Assembly (NCBI RefSeq): GCF_020194175.1
Contig: NZ_JADYVX010000044.1
Location: 1-60,005, forward strand
DNA length: 60,005 nt
Direction of reading: 5' to 3'
Origin: Bradyrhizobium sp. BRP22
GTDB taxonomy: Bacteria; Pseudomonadota; Alphaproteobacteria; Rhizobiales; Xanthobacteraceae
Positions 25,811-34,372 of this stretch are shown piece after piece; the first letter of the stretch is position 1; every line of letters starts with the position of its first letter. The translations under genes were made by a program, and so were the position numbers. The notes beneath the pieces are model-generated. The model saw only the letters and a program-made list of their open reading frames with translations, made no database searches and had not been told where the DNA came from.

Positions 25811-27339
25811 AGTCGGACTTGGAGGCGCGATTAAGTTGCCATGTTGCAATAAGACCACGCCATAGAGCGTGATGACCGACTTTTCTTCGAATCGTCGTTC
25901 CGCCCGATGTTTTCTTTGAGCATGATCTTCTCGGAAAAAGCCGGTTTCCACGTTTGCCGATCATGCTCTAAAGCAATCCAGCCGCAGCGGTAACGCGCGG
26001 CCGAGGGTCCTCGAAGTTGTGCCGCCTGTCATGCCCTGCGCATGCGCGGCAGTTCATTGAAGAGAGAATGTTCGCCAATTTGCCCAGGTCCTCCTTTCTC
26101 TGAAAGGCGCCAGCCCGCATTTGCTAATCAAGTCGCGCCGTGCCTGTTTCGGACGTCGGATTGGAAATGATCCTGGTGCGGCATACGGTGGCCGGTGCCA
26201 GCGGTGAGCGGCCAATTTGGCGTTGCCATAGCCGATCTCGACATAAACCTTCGTATCGATCCGTCCCATCCTTTGGATACCCGACGATTACCTACGTTCA
26301 ATTGAGCTGCTGATGGCGGTCGTCCTAGGCTGCTTCCTGCCCTCCTTGGGCGTTTCCTCCCTAGACTTCGGCCGCTTGTGGTGACGCAGGCGGCCTTTTC
26401 TTTGTCAGCTGCCCGCTGACTCGCATGGCGTTCCTGCACCTGGCTCAAAAATGAGTGGGCAGACCGTAAATGAGCGTCATCATCGCCATCAAGCTGGCCG
26501 AATGCCTTAGGGCCATGGGTTAGCTAGGCGCTCGCCGACGCGCGCACCCGCTCGCTTAGACGCTGGAAGACATCCTGAAAGAGCAGGAGGGGAGGGATGG
26601 TACGTGTTTCGATATTGGAACGGCCCTCTAATTCGGAGGACCAGAAGGGCCGAGCTGATGAAGCTCGTTAGCGATCTCTGCACTACCGAGCTGGTTAACA
26701 ACAAAGCCATCGGAAGCTACATCGAGCCGGAGACCGACGCGATCAACGCATCGGTCTGGCTGTGCAGGGCAAGACCGCCTTCAAGGAAGAGCCGCCAACC
26801 GGCACCTATTTCCATGGCGAGGATGTCAAGGCCGGCGATTGGGTTGTATTGCAGGCCGGCGATGCTCGCCCGTCCGGATCAAGTGTATGGATTGGCGCAT
26901 GGTCGAGGACACGCTGCGCGACATGGTGGTCGAGAACCCCGAACTGATCACACAGCAACTGATAGTGACACCCGTTTGGCAGAGCCTTCGAGCGCACTGA
27001 AGTGAGAGCGGGTCGTTTTGTCGGCTTTGAGACCGACATCCACGACTTGACGCTACACACACCCAGTACGAAACGACTATAGGACTCCAACTTTCAAGAT
27101 TGGCACGTCGCTTGCTTCATTCGGCGCACCATCACCGCTCGGGCGCGAGGGCGGTGCTGTAGGGACGGACTCCGCACTTGTTCGGAGGAGCGTCTGGCCG
27201 CCCCGCCGATTTGTTGTGAGGCGACATAAAACAGCATGTTCGAGCGGCTGCAACTGCGGTCGCAGCCGCGCATGCTCTGCCGTGACGTCCTTAACGTGCG
27301 CGAACACGAAACCACCAACTCTTCCTCCGGGCTTCTCCA
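25811..27339. other. 1.5 kb without an intact gene
   Basis: The stretch begins with the OmpW promoter side and the palindromic repeat at 25918. From 26600 to 27000 short readings such as AELMKLVSDLCTTELVNNKA, KEEPPTGTYFHGEDVKAGDW and VEDTLRDMVVENPELITQQL look coding-like. They fall in different frames and suggest an eroded gene of unknown family. A weak hairpin with a following T-rich stretch (26370-26405, GGCCGC ... GCGGCC TTTTCTTT) could be a terminator. Confidence 0.3.
25918..25970. repeat. Dispersed palindromic repeat (GAGCATGATC type), copy 2
   Basis: The element starts GAGCATGATCTTCTCGGAAA and ends GATCATGCTC, matching the element at 499-546 at its ends and in its palindromic design. 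It lies in the intergenic region upstream of the OmpW gene. Confidence 0.65.
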
Positions 27340-27838
27340 ATGGTCTCTGTCGGTCGCCTGGCCAGCCGGATCACGACGCGCCTCGCATTTTTTGTCGCCG
27401 GCTTCGGCATTGCGGTCTGGGCGCCGCTGGTGCCGTTCGCGAACGAGCGGCTGGCTGTCGATAACGGAGTTCTTGGCTCTCTGCTGCTCTGCCTGGGCAT
27501 CGGCTCGGTCATCTCGGTGCTTTTGGCCGGCTTGTTGAGCGCGTGCTGCGGCAGCAAGCGGTTCATCCTGATCGGCTGGTTCGGAATTGCGCTCGTCCTG
27601 CCGTGGCTCGCGGTTGCGACTACGCCTCTGGCGCTTGGGGCTGCGCTAGCTGCCTTCGGCGCCTCGCTCAGCTTGATCGATGTCTCTGCGGGTATCATGC
27701 GATCGAACTGGAACGTGCAGCAAGGCGTCCGCTGATGTCCGGCTTTCGCGCGCAATTCAGCATCGGCGAATGTGCAGGCTCCGACGCGATGGCCGCATTG
27801 GCTGGCTGCACGCTGGGGCTTTTTCATCAACCGTAGTT
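27340..27838 (+). pseudogene. MFS transporter, N-terminal fragment
   Basis: The first 118 residues are a clean major-facilitator N-terminus with four hydrophobic helices (RLAFFVAGFGIAVWAPLVPF, LGSLLLCLGIGSVISVLLAG, FILIGWFGIALVLPWLAVAT). Near 27700 the frame shifts to HAIELERAARRPLMSGF and AQFSIGECAGSDAM, which continue the family's helix 4-5 region. Everything after about 27838 is missing, so at least seven helices are lost. Confidence 0.65.
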
Positions 27839-27956
27839 ATAGACGCGCGTGAGCCCGATTGTCGTCCAGCGAACCTCCCCCTCGCGCCCGTGAAGAACGG
27901 CGAGCGAGGGAAACATCGGTTTCTTCGCCTCTCAGCAGAGCTACGAGTTGTCAAGC

Positions 27957-28364
27957 TCACCCGCTCGGGCAGTACCGTCCGGTTCCCTCGCGCGAGCATC
28001 GCCCGAGATCAATGCTCCGCCCGAGCAGTGACAGCACGGGCTCACGATCGAATCCTGCGCATCTTGCGCCGTCGGCGTTGATCAGCGGGCGTTTGATCAG
28101 GAGCGGATCGCTCAGCATCAGCGCGAGTGCGCTCGCTGCGTCGCTGGTGTCGGGATTGACTTTGCCTGACTTGATACGGCGTGCGGCGCGGTTGAACCAG
28201 GACCCGACCGGCGTATTGCCAAAGAATTGGCGTAGTTCCTCCGCGCGCCACGGCTTCTTCAAGATATCCCTGGCAATCACGTGGTGGCCCGCGGCCTTCA
28301 GCGCCTGCATCTGGCGCGCGTTGGTGGCGCAGCCGGGTTTTTGATAGAAAATGATCGTCGCCAT
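27957..28364 (-). CDS. ArsC-like nitrogenase-associated protein
   Basis: A 135-residue protein of the ArsC/Spx fold: MATIIFYQKPGCATNARQMQ, LKAAGHHVIARDILKKPWRA, ELRQFFGNTPVGSWFNRAAR and LLIKRPLI, where the Arg-Pro pair fits ArsC-type proteins. It keeps one Cys in the first loop (PGCATN). Members next to nif genes are called nitrogenase-associated or NifO-like proteins. It is transcribed with, and lies nine bases after, the receiver-domain gene, both divergent from nifH. An arsenate role is unlikely here. Confidence 0.7.
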   Translation of the reverse strand: MATIIFYQKPGCATNARQMQALKAAGHHVIARDILKKPWRAEELRQFFGNTPVGSWFNRAARRIKSGKVNPDTSDAASALALMLSDPLLIKRPLINADGARCAGFDREPVLSLLGRSIDLGRCSREGTGRYCPSG

Positions 28365-28372
28365 GGCGAGGT

Positions 28373-28801
28373 CTATTTCGGCACCCTGAGCCGCACGATG
28401 GGCGCGGTGGCGCCGCGTTCGAGGATCGTATCCACCTTCTTGCGAACGGTCTCTAAGGTCAGCGGCTTGATAAGCACGCCGTGCGCGCCCGCCTTGATGC
28501 CTTCGGCCGCGGTAGCCTCGTCGGATTTATCGCAGACAATCAGGATCCGCACATCGGGAAAATGGACCGCCAATTGGCCGATCAACGCCGGCCCTTTCTG
28601 ATTGAAAAACGAGGCGCCGAGCAGCACCAGATCGGGCTTCAACCAATCAACGCCCCTGACAAAAGCCTCTTCGGGCGTCGCAAGCTCGTGCGTTTCGATC
28701 TCGTCATGCAGCATAAGCTGCAAAGCCACGCGGGTGATCTCATCATCATCGACCACGAAGACCCGCCGCCGGCCCTCCGCATTCGAGGTTTCGACGCCCA
28801 T
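28373..28801 (-). CDS. Single-domain response-regulator-like protein without phospho-acceptor Asp
   Basis: A 142-residue CheY-like receiver: MGVETSNAEGRRRVFVVDDD, with the acidic pocket DDDE near residue 18, and HGVLIKPLTLETVRKKVDTI with the conserved Lys-Pro. The segment that should contain the phosphorylated Asp reads PDLVLLGASFFNQKGP, with Gly where LLD is expected. No output domain is present. It may work without phosphorylation. The ATG at 28801 follows AGGAGAG. It lies divergent to nifH, whose upstream NifA sites (28933, 28962) lie beyond its start, and pairs with the ArsC-like gene. Confidence 0.65.
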   Translation of the reverse strand: MGVETSNAEGRRRVFVVDDDEITRVALQLMLHDEIETHELATPEEAFVRGVDWLKPDLVLLGASFFNQKGPALIGQLAVHFPDVRILIVCDKSDEATAAEGIKAGAHGVLIKPLTLETVRKKVDTILERGATAPIVRLRVPK

Positions 28802-28932
28802 CTGCACCGTCGCTCTCCTGAAACTCGCGCCGAAGCGGCTTACAAGAGCAATTAGCAATTTCCGTTCCACGCATGACGCATCGAAATGGCCGCTGCCAAC
28901 CCGGCTTTTGTCCGTTTGACGCTTGCGATCCT

Positions 28933-28948
28933 TGTTCGGCTTCTGACA
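28933..28948. promoter_or_regulatory. NifA upstream activator site 1 of nifH
   Basis: TGTTCGGCTTCTGACA fits TGT-N10-ACA exactly. It is the outer of two sites upstream of nifH, about 97 bases before the -24/-12 element. Confidence 0.75.
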
Positions 28949-28961
28949 GCGACACAATTGC

Positions 28962-28977
28962 TGTAAAGTTCAAAACA
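28962..28977. promoter_or_regulatory. NifA upstream activator site 2 of nifH
   Basis: TGTAAAGTTCAAAACA fits TGT-N10-ACA exactly and lies 29 bases after the first site, close to three helical turns. That places both on about the same face of the DNA. Confidence 0.75.
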
Positions 28978-29045
28978 CCTGGTGCATCCGCCGGCTCGCA
29001 AGTTTTTCAACGCGAAATCAGAAGCTTAAAGATCGTGGACGGTGT

Positions 29046-29060
29046 TGGCACGGCGGTTGC
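29046..29060 (+). promoter_or_regulatory. Sigma-54 promoter of nifH
   Basis: TGGCACGGCGGTTGC is a full -24/-12 match. The leader to the nifH ATG is long, about 155 bases, as reported for bradyrhizobial nifH. Confidence 0.85.
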
Positions 29061-29223
29061 TATCAAGATACCGCAACACTGACTGAGGGCTGAGTGCACG
29101 CAGACGCGCAAGACGAGCGATGCTCTCCTTCCCTTGAACCCGTGTGCCTCGTTTCTGAGAGAGAAACAAAGCTGGCGCGCGAGCCAGCGCGCAACTTTGG
29201 CAAATCGGTTGATGGAGAGCAAC

Positions 29224-30108
29224 ATGTCTTCACTGAGACAAATCGCGTTCTACGGCAAGGGTGGCATCGGCAAGTCGACCACCTCCCAGAACACCCTGGC
29301 GGCGCTGGCTGAAATGGGCCACAAGATCCTGATCGTGGGCTGCGATCCCAAGGCGGACTCGACCCGCCTCATCCTGCACGCCAAGGCGCAGGACACTATT
29401 TTGAGCCTGGCGGCGAGTGCCGGCAGCGTCGAGGACCTTGAAATCGAGGACGTAATGAAGATCGGTTACCAAGACATCCGCTGCGTCGAGTCGGGTGGTC
29501 CGGAGCCGGGCGTTGGCTGCGCTGGCCGCGGCGTCATCACCTCGATCAACTTCCTGGAAGAGAACGGCGCGTATGAGAACATCGACTACGTCTCCTATGA
29601 TGTGCTCGGCGACGTCGTCTGCGGCGGTTTTGCGATGCCGATCCGCGAGAACAAGGCACAGGAAATCTACATCGTTATGTCCGGCGAGATGATGGCAATG
29701 TATGCCGCCAATAACATTTCCAAGGGCATTCTGAAATATGCAAACTCTGGCGGCGTGCGGCTCGGCGGCCTGATCTGCAACGAGCGGCAGACAGATAAGG
29801 AGCTGGAACTGGCGGAGGCGCTCGCCAAGAAGCTCGGCACCCAGCTTATCTATTTCGTGCCGCGCGACAACGTCGTGCAACATGCGGAGCTGCGTCGCAT
29901 GACCGTGCTAGAGTATGCCCCCGAGTCCCAGCAAGCCGATCACTATCGCAATCTTGCGACCAAGATCCACAACAATGGCGGCAAGGGCATCATCCCGACT
30001 CCGATCTCCATGGATGAGCTCGAGGACATGCTGATGGAGCACGGCATCATGAAGCCAGTTGACGAGTCCATCATCGGCAAGACCGCCGCCGAACTCGCCG
30101 CCGAGTAA
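29224..30108 (+). CDS. nifH: Nitrogenase iron protein NifH
   Basis: Dinitrogenase reductase, which hydrolyses ATP and passes single electrons to MoFe protein. It has 294 residues. The Walker A loop is FYGKGGIGKSTTSQNTLAAL, the cluster cysteines are in GVGCAGRGVI and VCGGFAMP, and DPKADSTRL gives switch I. The ADP-ribosylation-type Arg lies in GVGCAGRG. The ATG at 29224 follows GGAGAG; the frame is open to 29134 but without family similarity. nifDK are not adjacent, as in other bradyrhizobia. Its promoter carries two NifA sites. Confidence 0.98.
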   Translation: MSSLRQIAFYGKGGIGKSTTSQNTLAALAEMGHKILIVGCDPKADSTRLILHAKAQDTILSLAASAGSVEDLEIEDVMKIGYQDIRCVESGGPEPGVGCAGRGVITSINFLEENGAYENIDYVSYDVLGDVVCGGFAMPIRENKAQEIYIVMSGEMMAMYAANNISKGILKYANSGGVRLGGLICNERQTDKELELAEALAKKLGTQLIYFVPRDNVVQHAELRRMTVLEYAPESQQADHYRNLATKIHNNGGKGIIPTPISMDELEDMLMEHGIMKPVDESIIGKTAAELAAE

Positions 30109-30125
30109 ACGGCATGCCGATGCCG

Positions 30126-30160
30126 GCCGGCCTCCCCAATGCTGAAGAAGGGAGGCCGGC
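30126..30160 (+). terminator. Hairpin after nifH
   Basis: GCCGGCCTCCC (30126-30136) pairs perfectly with GGGAGGCCGGC (30150-30160) across a 13-base loop, 18 bases after the nifH stop. There is no T run, so it may stabilise the nifH transcript or attenuate read-through to nifQ rather than stop transcription completely. Confidence 0.55.
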
Positions 30161-30237
30161 GTTCCGGCGAAAGATCTCGTGACCAGCATTACGGTGCAGC
30201 GGAGCATACTTGAGCGCGGTGGAAAGGTTGGCAATCG

Positions 30238-30954
30238 ATGTTCGAAGCGCACTCCGTTCCGCTTGTAGGGGCCAGAGCAACTGATGCGAGCGGCGAGCGG
30301 CATAGGGGAATTGCGGCCTACCGCCTGCTTACTGGGACGAACCCCGCAGATGCCGACCTAACCAGTGACAGCAATTTCGATCGCCATGTGCTGGCGTCCA
30401 TTCTGGCGGTCGCCACGATGGATGGTGGTCTTCTTTCCGGGAACGCCGGCCTGTCCAGCCATGAGCTGGCGGCATTGCTGGAGCAGTACTTCCCGTCGGT
30501 TCGGATCAAAGCCGAGGAGTTGCTTTTGCGTTTCAAGCGCAATGAGAGCGATGAGGTCGCAATGTTGCGTGATCTGCTGCTCGCGCAACGCTCGACCGAA
30601 GGGGACATCGGCGGCTGGCTGGCTGCGATGATCGCGCGTCGCGCGATCGAGCCAAATCATCTCTGGGAAGATCTCGGATTGCGCGATCGTGGCGAATTAT
30701 CTAGGCTTCTAAGCCGCCATTTCGCGCCGCTGGCCGCGCGCAATGTCAACAATATGCGCTGGAAGCGGTTCCTCTATCGCATGCTGTGCGAGGGCGACGG
30801 CCTTGTGATGTGCACGACACCGGTGTGCACGCAATGTAAGGACTTCAACCGCTGCTTTGGCGATGAAAACGGCGAGAGCCGGATGGCCGAGCGCCGGCGA
30901 CACGTTCTGTTGCAGGCGGCTGTCCCGGACGCGGCCGGCGCCTGCCCAAGGTGA
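30238..30954 (+). CDS. nifQ: NifQ, molybdenum donor for FeMo-co
   Basis: A 238-residue protein with the NifQ signature near its C-terminus: CTTPVCTQCKDFNRCF, in the order C-x4-C-x2-C-x5-C, which binds the Fe-S or Mo-Fe-S cluster. Other family segments are HVLASILAVATMDGGLLSGN and NNMRWKRFLYRMLCEGDGLV. NifQ presents molybdenum to the NifEN/NifH assembly. It follows nifH after 130 bases with no separate -24/-12 seen. Confidence 0.9.
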   Translation: MFEAHSVPLVGARATDASGERHRGIAAYRLLTGTNPADADLTSDSNFDRHVLASILAVATMDGGLLSGNAGLSSHELAALLEQYFPSVRIKAEELLLRFKRNESDEVAMLRDLLLAQRSTEGDIGGWLAAMIARRAIEPNHLWEDLGLRDRGELSRLLSRHFAPLAARNVNNMRWKRFLYRMLCEGDGLVMCTTPVCTQCKDFNRCFGDENGESRMAERRRHVLLQAAVPDAAGACPR

Positions 30955-31049
30955 GCGACACCCAATGGATCGTCTGTTGGCCAGACTTCCAACCGAAGAC
31001 GCGCGGGTCGTACTGGCTTCGACGAGGCGCAAGTGGACGCGACCTAGGT

Positions 31050-31380
31050 CGATTTCAGACGGCAATGTCCCGACCCCGGCTGGAAGGATGTCTTGCTTAA
31101 CGCCAGGCTGCGCCCGACACAGCAGCGCGTGCTCTTAAGCGAGTTGTGCTTTGCCAGGGGCGACCGGCATGTTAGCGCAGAGATGTTATTTGCTCAGGCA
31201 CGTGAGAGAGGCTTTCCGGTCTCACAGTCGACCATCTACAAGACCTTGAACCAGTTCACGCAAGCGGAGCGACCGCTCCCGATGTATGGGCCGAGATCGT
31301 TTCCGACACCAACACCCACGCACATCCGCAATATTTCTGCACGGCGAGGATAGTTGCTCCATGCGGATCTCGTGCTTGTG
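31050..31380 (+). pseudogene. Irr/Fur-family regulator relic
   Basis: The reading from about 31058 gives QCPDPGWKDVLLNARLRPTQ and RVLLSELCFARGDRHVSAEM, followed by PVSQSTIYKTLNQFTQAE. This is the DNA-binding half of an Irr-type Fur protein. At about 31265 the frame breaks, and DTNTHAHPQYFCTA in another frame fits the start of the metal/haem-binding half. The rest is missing. No initiation codon suits the N-terminus, as a stop (TAG, around 31046) lies just ahead. It is a dead copy between nifQ and nifV. Confidence 0.55.
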
Positions 31381-31509
31381 AATGCGACCGCGCCGCTGCC
31401 GGGCCACCGAATTTTCCGGCCTCGATCTGATCATCCATCTGAGCCGCAGGCCGCGCTGATGCCACGCGATTGCGCCGTGAGGTTGTCCGACGCGTCGAAC
31501 TTGGCACGC

Positions 31510-31525
31510 TGTCGCGTTTGCGACA
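31510..31525. promoter_or_regulatory. NifA upstream activator site of nifV
   Basis: TGTCGCGTTTGCGACA fits TGT-N10-ACA and is itself a near-perfect palindrome. It lies 57 bases upstream of the nifV -24/-12 element. Confidence 0.7.
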
Positions 31526-31581
31526 ATCCGGCTGAGCCGAAAACTGTGCGCTTGTTCAACAGCTTGGGGCCAGTGCCGGCG

Positions 31582-31596
31582 TGGCATGCGGGTTGC
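31582..31596 (+). promoter_or_regulatory. Sigma-54 promoter of nifV
   Basis: TGGCATGCGGGTTGC matches the -24/-12 consensus with one change, 35 bases before the nifV ATG. Confidence 0.75.
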
Positions 31597-31630
31597 TCAA
31601 GCCTTCTTCGCCAAGAACAAGGAGCTTCCC

Positions 31631-32818
31631 ATGATCGCCGCCACCTCTGCCAAACCGTCATGGTCCGAGACGGCATCGGGAAGTCCGATCGTGCTCAACG
31701 ACACGACGCTGCGCGACGGCGAACAGGCGCCTGGCGTTGCCTTTGCCACCGACGAAAAGGTGGCGATCGCGCAGGCGCTGGCGCGGGCCGGCGTCACTGA
31801 GATCGAAGCGGGGACGCCGGCAATAGGTAGTGAAGAGATCGCGGCTATCCGCGCCATTGTAGAGGCCGGCCTGCGGCTCACGACCATCGGCTGGTGCCGG
31901 ATGCGTGAAGCCGATGTCGATGCGGCAATCGAGGCCAAGGTGTCGATGGTCAATGTCTCGATTCCGGCTTCCGACGTACAGATTGCCGCCAAGCTTGGCG
32001 GTGACCGCGAGCTGGGGCTGGAGCAGGTGAGGCGGGTGGTCAGTTACGCCCGTGAGCGGGGGCTTGAGGTCGCCGTCGGCGGCGAAGACTCCTCCCGCGC
32101 TGACGTCGATTTTCTCATCACGCTGATCGCCACCGCAAAAGCCGCGGGCGCACGGCGCTTTCGCATTGCCGACACTCTTAGCGTGCTTGATCCGGATTCC
32201 AGCTATGCGCTGATCGCGCGTTTGCGCGCGACCACCGATCTGGAACTCGAATTTCACGCCCATGACGATCTCGGGCTCGCGACCGCCAATACGCTCGCCG
32301 CCATCAAGGGTGGCGCGAGCCACGCTTCGGTGACCGTCATCGGGCTCGGCGAGCGAGCGGGCAATGCACCGCTGGAAGAAGTCGCTGTCGCGCTCAAACA
32401 GCTCTACGGGCGTGACACCGGCATCGTACTGCCGGAGCTCGAGAACGTCGCGACCGTGGTGGCGGCCGCGGCTGCACGTACAATTCCTCCGAACAAGGCG
32501 ATCGTCGGGGAGCATGTGTTCACCCATGAGTCCGGCATTCATGTCCATGGCTTATTAAAGGATCAACGCACCTATCAGTCGCTCGACCCCCATTTGCTTG
32601 GTCGTTTCAATCGTATTGTGATCGGCAAGCATTCCGGCCTGTCTGCCATTACGACGCTGCTTGACGAGTTGCAGCTCGCCGCTAGCTCCGAGGAGGCAAG
32701 ACAGATCCTCTCGACGGTGCGAAAACATGCCATCGAGCACAAGCGGCCGGTGGCGCGCGAAACGGTGGCGGCGATCTGGCGCGACATCCGCGAGCGCTCG
32801 TTGACCAATTGCGCGTGA
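31631..32818 (+). CDS. nifV: Homocitrate synthase NifV
   Basis: Condenses acetyl-CoA with 2-oxoglutarate to homocitrate, the organic ligand of FeMo-co. It has 395 residues and a DRE-TIM metallolyase fold: PIVLNDTTLRDGEQAPGVAF at the N-terminus (metal and catalytic Arg-Asp-Glu), EFHAHDDLGLATANTLAAIK and GLGERAGNAPLEEVAVAL. The C-terminal part includes GEHVFTHESGIHVHGLLKD. The ATG at 31631 follows AAGGAGC and is preferred to one at 31586, which lies inside the promoter element. Having nifV means this strain need not depend wholly on host homocitrate. Confidence 0.93.
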   Translation: MIAATSAKPSWSETASGSPIVLNDTTLRDGEQAPGVAFATDEKVAIAQALARAGVTEIEAGTPAIGSEEIAAIRAIVEAGLRLTTIGWCRMREADVDAAIEAKVSMVNVSIPASDVQIAAKLGGDRELGLEQVRRVVSYARERGLEVAVGGEDSSRADVDFLITLIATAKAAGARRFRIADTLSVLDPDSSYALIARLRATTDLELEFHAHDDLGLATANTLAAIKGGASHASVTVIGLGERAGNAPLEEVAVALKQLYGRDTGIVLPELENVATVVAAAAARTIPPNKAIVGEHVFTHESGIHVHGLLKDQRTYQSLDPHLLGRFNRIVIGKHSGLSAITTLLDELQLAASSEEARQILSTVRKHAIEHKRPVARETVAAIWRDIRERSLTNCA

Positions 32819-33017
32819 GGCGGGCCATCACCGCCGGCCAGTTCGAAGCCGTCGGCGTGCCGCGGAAATCCTCGCTGCTCGCGCTGAATGCGCGAAGGCA
32901 CAGTCTGCGTAGACCATATAAAGCGCCGCCTGCGCAAAGCAGCGTCGCAAGGAGCCAGGCAGGGCCGGTGCTGCGTCGCGACCACCGGCCGGAGAGCCTA
33001 ACCCCAAGGAGATATCG

Positions 33018-33359
33018 ATGAGCAAGAAACAGTCGGCAGCCAGTACCCTGGATCGGCTCAACAAGGCCTCGTCGGCCGAAGATTTTTTTGCGCTGCTTGG
33101 CGTCCAGTACGACCCCAGGATCGTCAATGTCGCGCGCCTGCATATCTTAAAGCGCATGGGAGAATATCTTGCGAAGGAACAATTCGAAGGCAGGGCGGAG
33201 GAGGAGGTCGCCGCGCGCTGCAAGACGGTGCTGGAGCAGGCTTATGCCGATTTCGTGGCGTCCTCGCCGATGGACCAGCGGGTGTTCAAGGTCTTGAAGG
33301 ATGCGGTCGCCGAGCCCAAGAAACCGGCCGCCTTCGTACCGTTGAGCTCACTGAAATAG
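33018..33359 (+). CDS. nifW: NifW, nitrogenase stabilising protein
   Basis: A 113-residue NifW: TLDRLNKASSAEDFFALLGV, VARLHILKRMGEYLAKEQFE and AYADFVASSPMDQRVFKVLK. NifW binds MoFe protein during assembly and protects it from oxygen. AAGGAGATATCG precedes the ATG. The 200 bases between nifV and nifW hold no recognised gene, and no own promoter is clear, so it is probably co-transcribed with nifV. Confidence 0.92.
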   Translation: MSKKQSAASTLDRLNKASSAEDFFALLGVQYDPRIVNVARLHILKRMGEYLAKEQFEGRAEEEVAARCKTVLEQAYADFVASSPMDQRVFKVLKDAVAEPKKPAAFVPLSSLK

Positions 33360-33572
33360 CCTCACGTTTGAGCTCAGATCTGCTCAAGCGATGTCGGTCC
33401 AGCGCGTTGTGCCATATTCCGGTTCATCCAGATCACTCTCTACAGAAACGCGCGAAGCCACGCTGTCGTCTTCCCGACGTATGTCGGATTATTGTCTGCG
33501 ATGCTAACTGATCCCTTCATTCAAGGTTTCTCAACTCATTGATCGGAGCTCCGATTTTCGATGGCCTCCAAC

Positions 33573-33587
33573 TGGTACGACACTTGC
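33573..33587 (+). promoter_or_regulatory. Probable sigma-54 promoter of the fix operon
   Basis: TGGTACGACACTTGC keeps GG and GC ten bases apart and matches TGGCAC-N5-TTGC except for one base. The nearest NifA-like site, TGTCGTCTTCCCGACG at 33464, has one mismatch in the ACA half. The leader to the fixA start is about 235 bases. Confidence 0.6.
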
Positions 33588-33821
33588 TGTTCTCCGGCCA
33601 GGTCCGTCATTCGGCGACGGACTACGCAGAATTGTTGCCGAGACGAGATTTGGAGCAAGACCAATCATGTTGCCGTTCCTGCTCGCCGCTCGCGCCGCCA
33701 TCATCTGGTGGTTCACGCTCAGACTGATGAGGACTTATCTTTCACGCTATTGAGACTGGGATCGACCGGGAGTTGGCCGCTAATGGGTAACTCGCGTTTC
33801 CACGCTAGCTCTGGAGAAGGC

Positions 33822-34361
33822 ATGCACAGTATCGTTTCCATCAAGCAGGTTCCCGATTCCGCACAGATCCGCATCAATCCTCTGACCAACGTTACGTTGC
33901 GCCGGGGCGGGCGAGTATCGTCAACCGATACGCGTTGTTTGCGCACGAGGCCGCGCGCTTACTGCGTGAAAAATTCTCCAGCAAGATCACCCCGCTCACC
34001 ACGCTCGACGTGTGGCGCCGCGCCGAACGCGGCGCGCCGATGTTGCGCACAAGGCGGCCGTCCCTGGCCAACCATTGCGGAAGAGAGCCAAATTTGCCGC
34101 GGCAGCATAACCGGCGCCCTGCGCGCGGCGCTGGGGCCAGTTCTCAAATGGAGCGGGCAGGAGGGCGGCGTCGAGAACATTCCAAAATACGGCGTGCGCG
34201 CCTCGCCGATCATACTCGAGCGTGTCTTTGCGCCTTCACCACACGCCGCGAAGAGTCTGATGGCAGCCACGAAGCAGCCGACCGAGTTGTTGATGATAGC
34301 CATCTTGAAGGGCCAACCGAAGCTACAAACCGGTGTTGTGGCGCAGGCGCGCTGGTTCTGA
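33822..34361 (+). pseudogene. fixA: fixA with frameshift and internal deletion
   Basis: The gene starts normally at 33822 after GGAGAAGGC with MHSIVSIKQVPDSAQIRINP. It shifts frame near 33915 to SIVNRYALFAHEAARLLREK (the family's NPYDLFALEEALRL region) and then loses recognisable sequence. A C-terminal part returns near 34170 as IPKYGVRASPIILERVFAPS, ending at 34361. The distance from start to stop is about 540 bases, whereas FixA needs about 850, so roughly a third is missing as well. FixA is the beta-type electron transfer flavoprotein subunit and pairs with FixB. Confidence 0.75.
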
Positions 34362-34372
34362 GGGGCAAGGCT

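Noticed and set aside
29230..29883. Long minus-strand ORF within nifH
   Set aside because: Shadow of nifH on the opposite strand; no ribosome site or family.
33464..33479. NifA site TGTCGTCTTCCCGACG for fixA
   Set aside because: One mismatch in the second half-site (ACG for ACA), so reported only as a near match.
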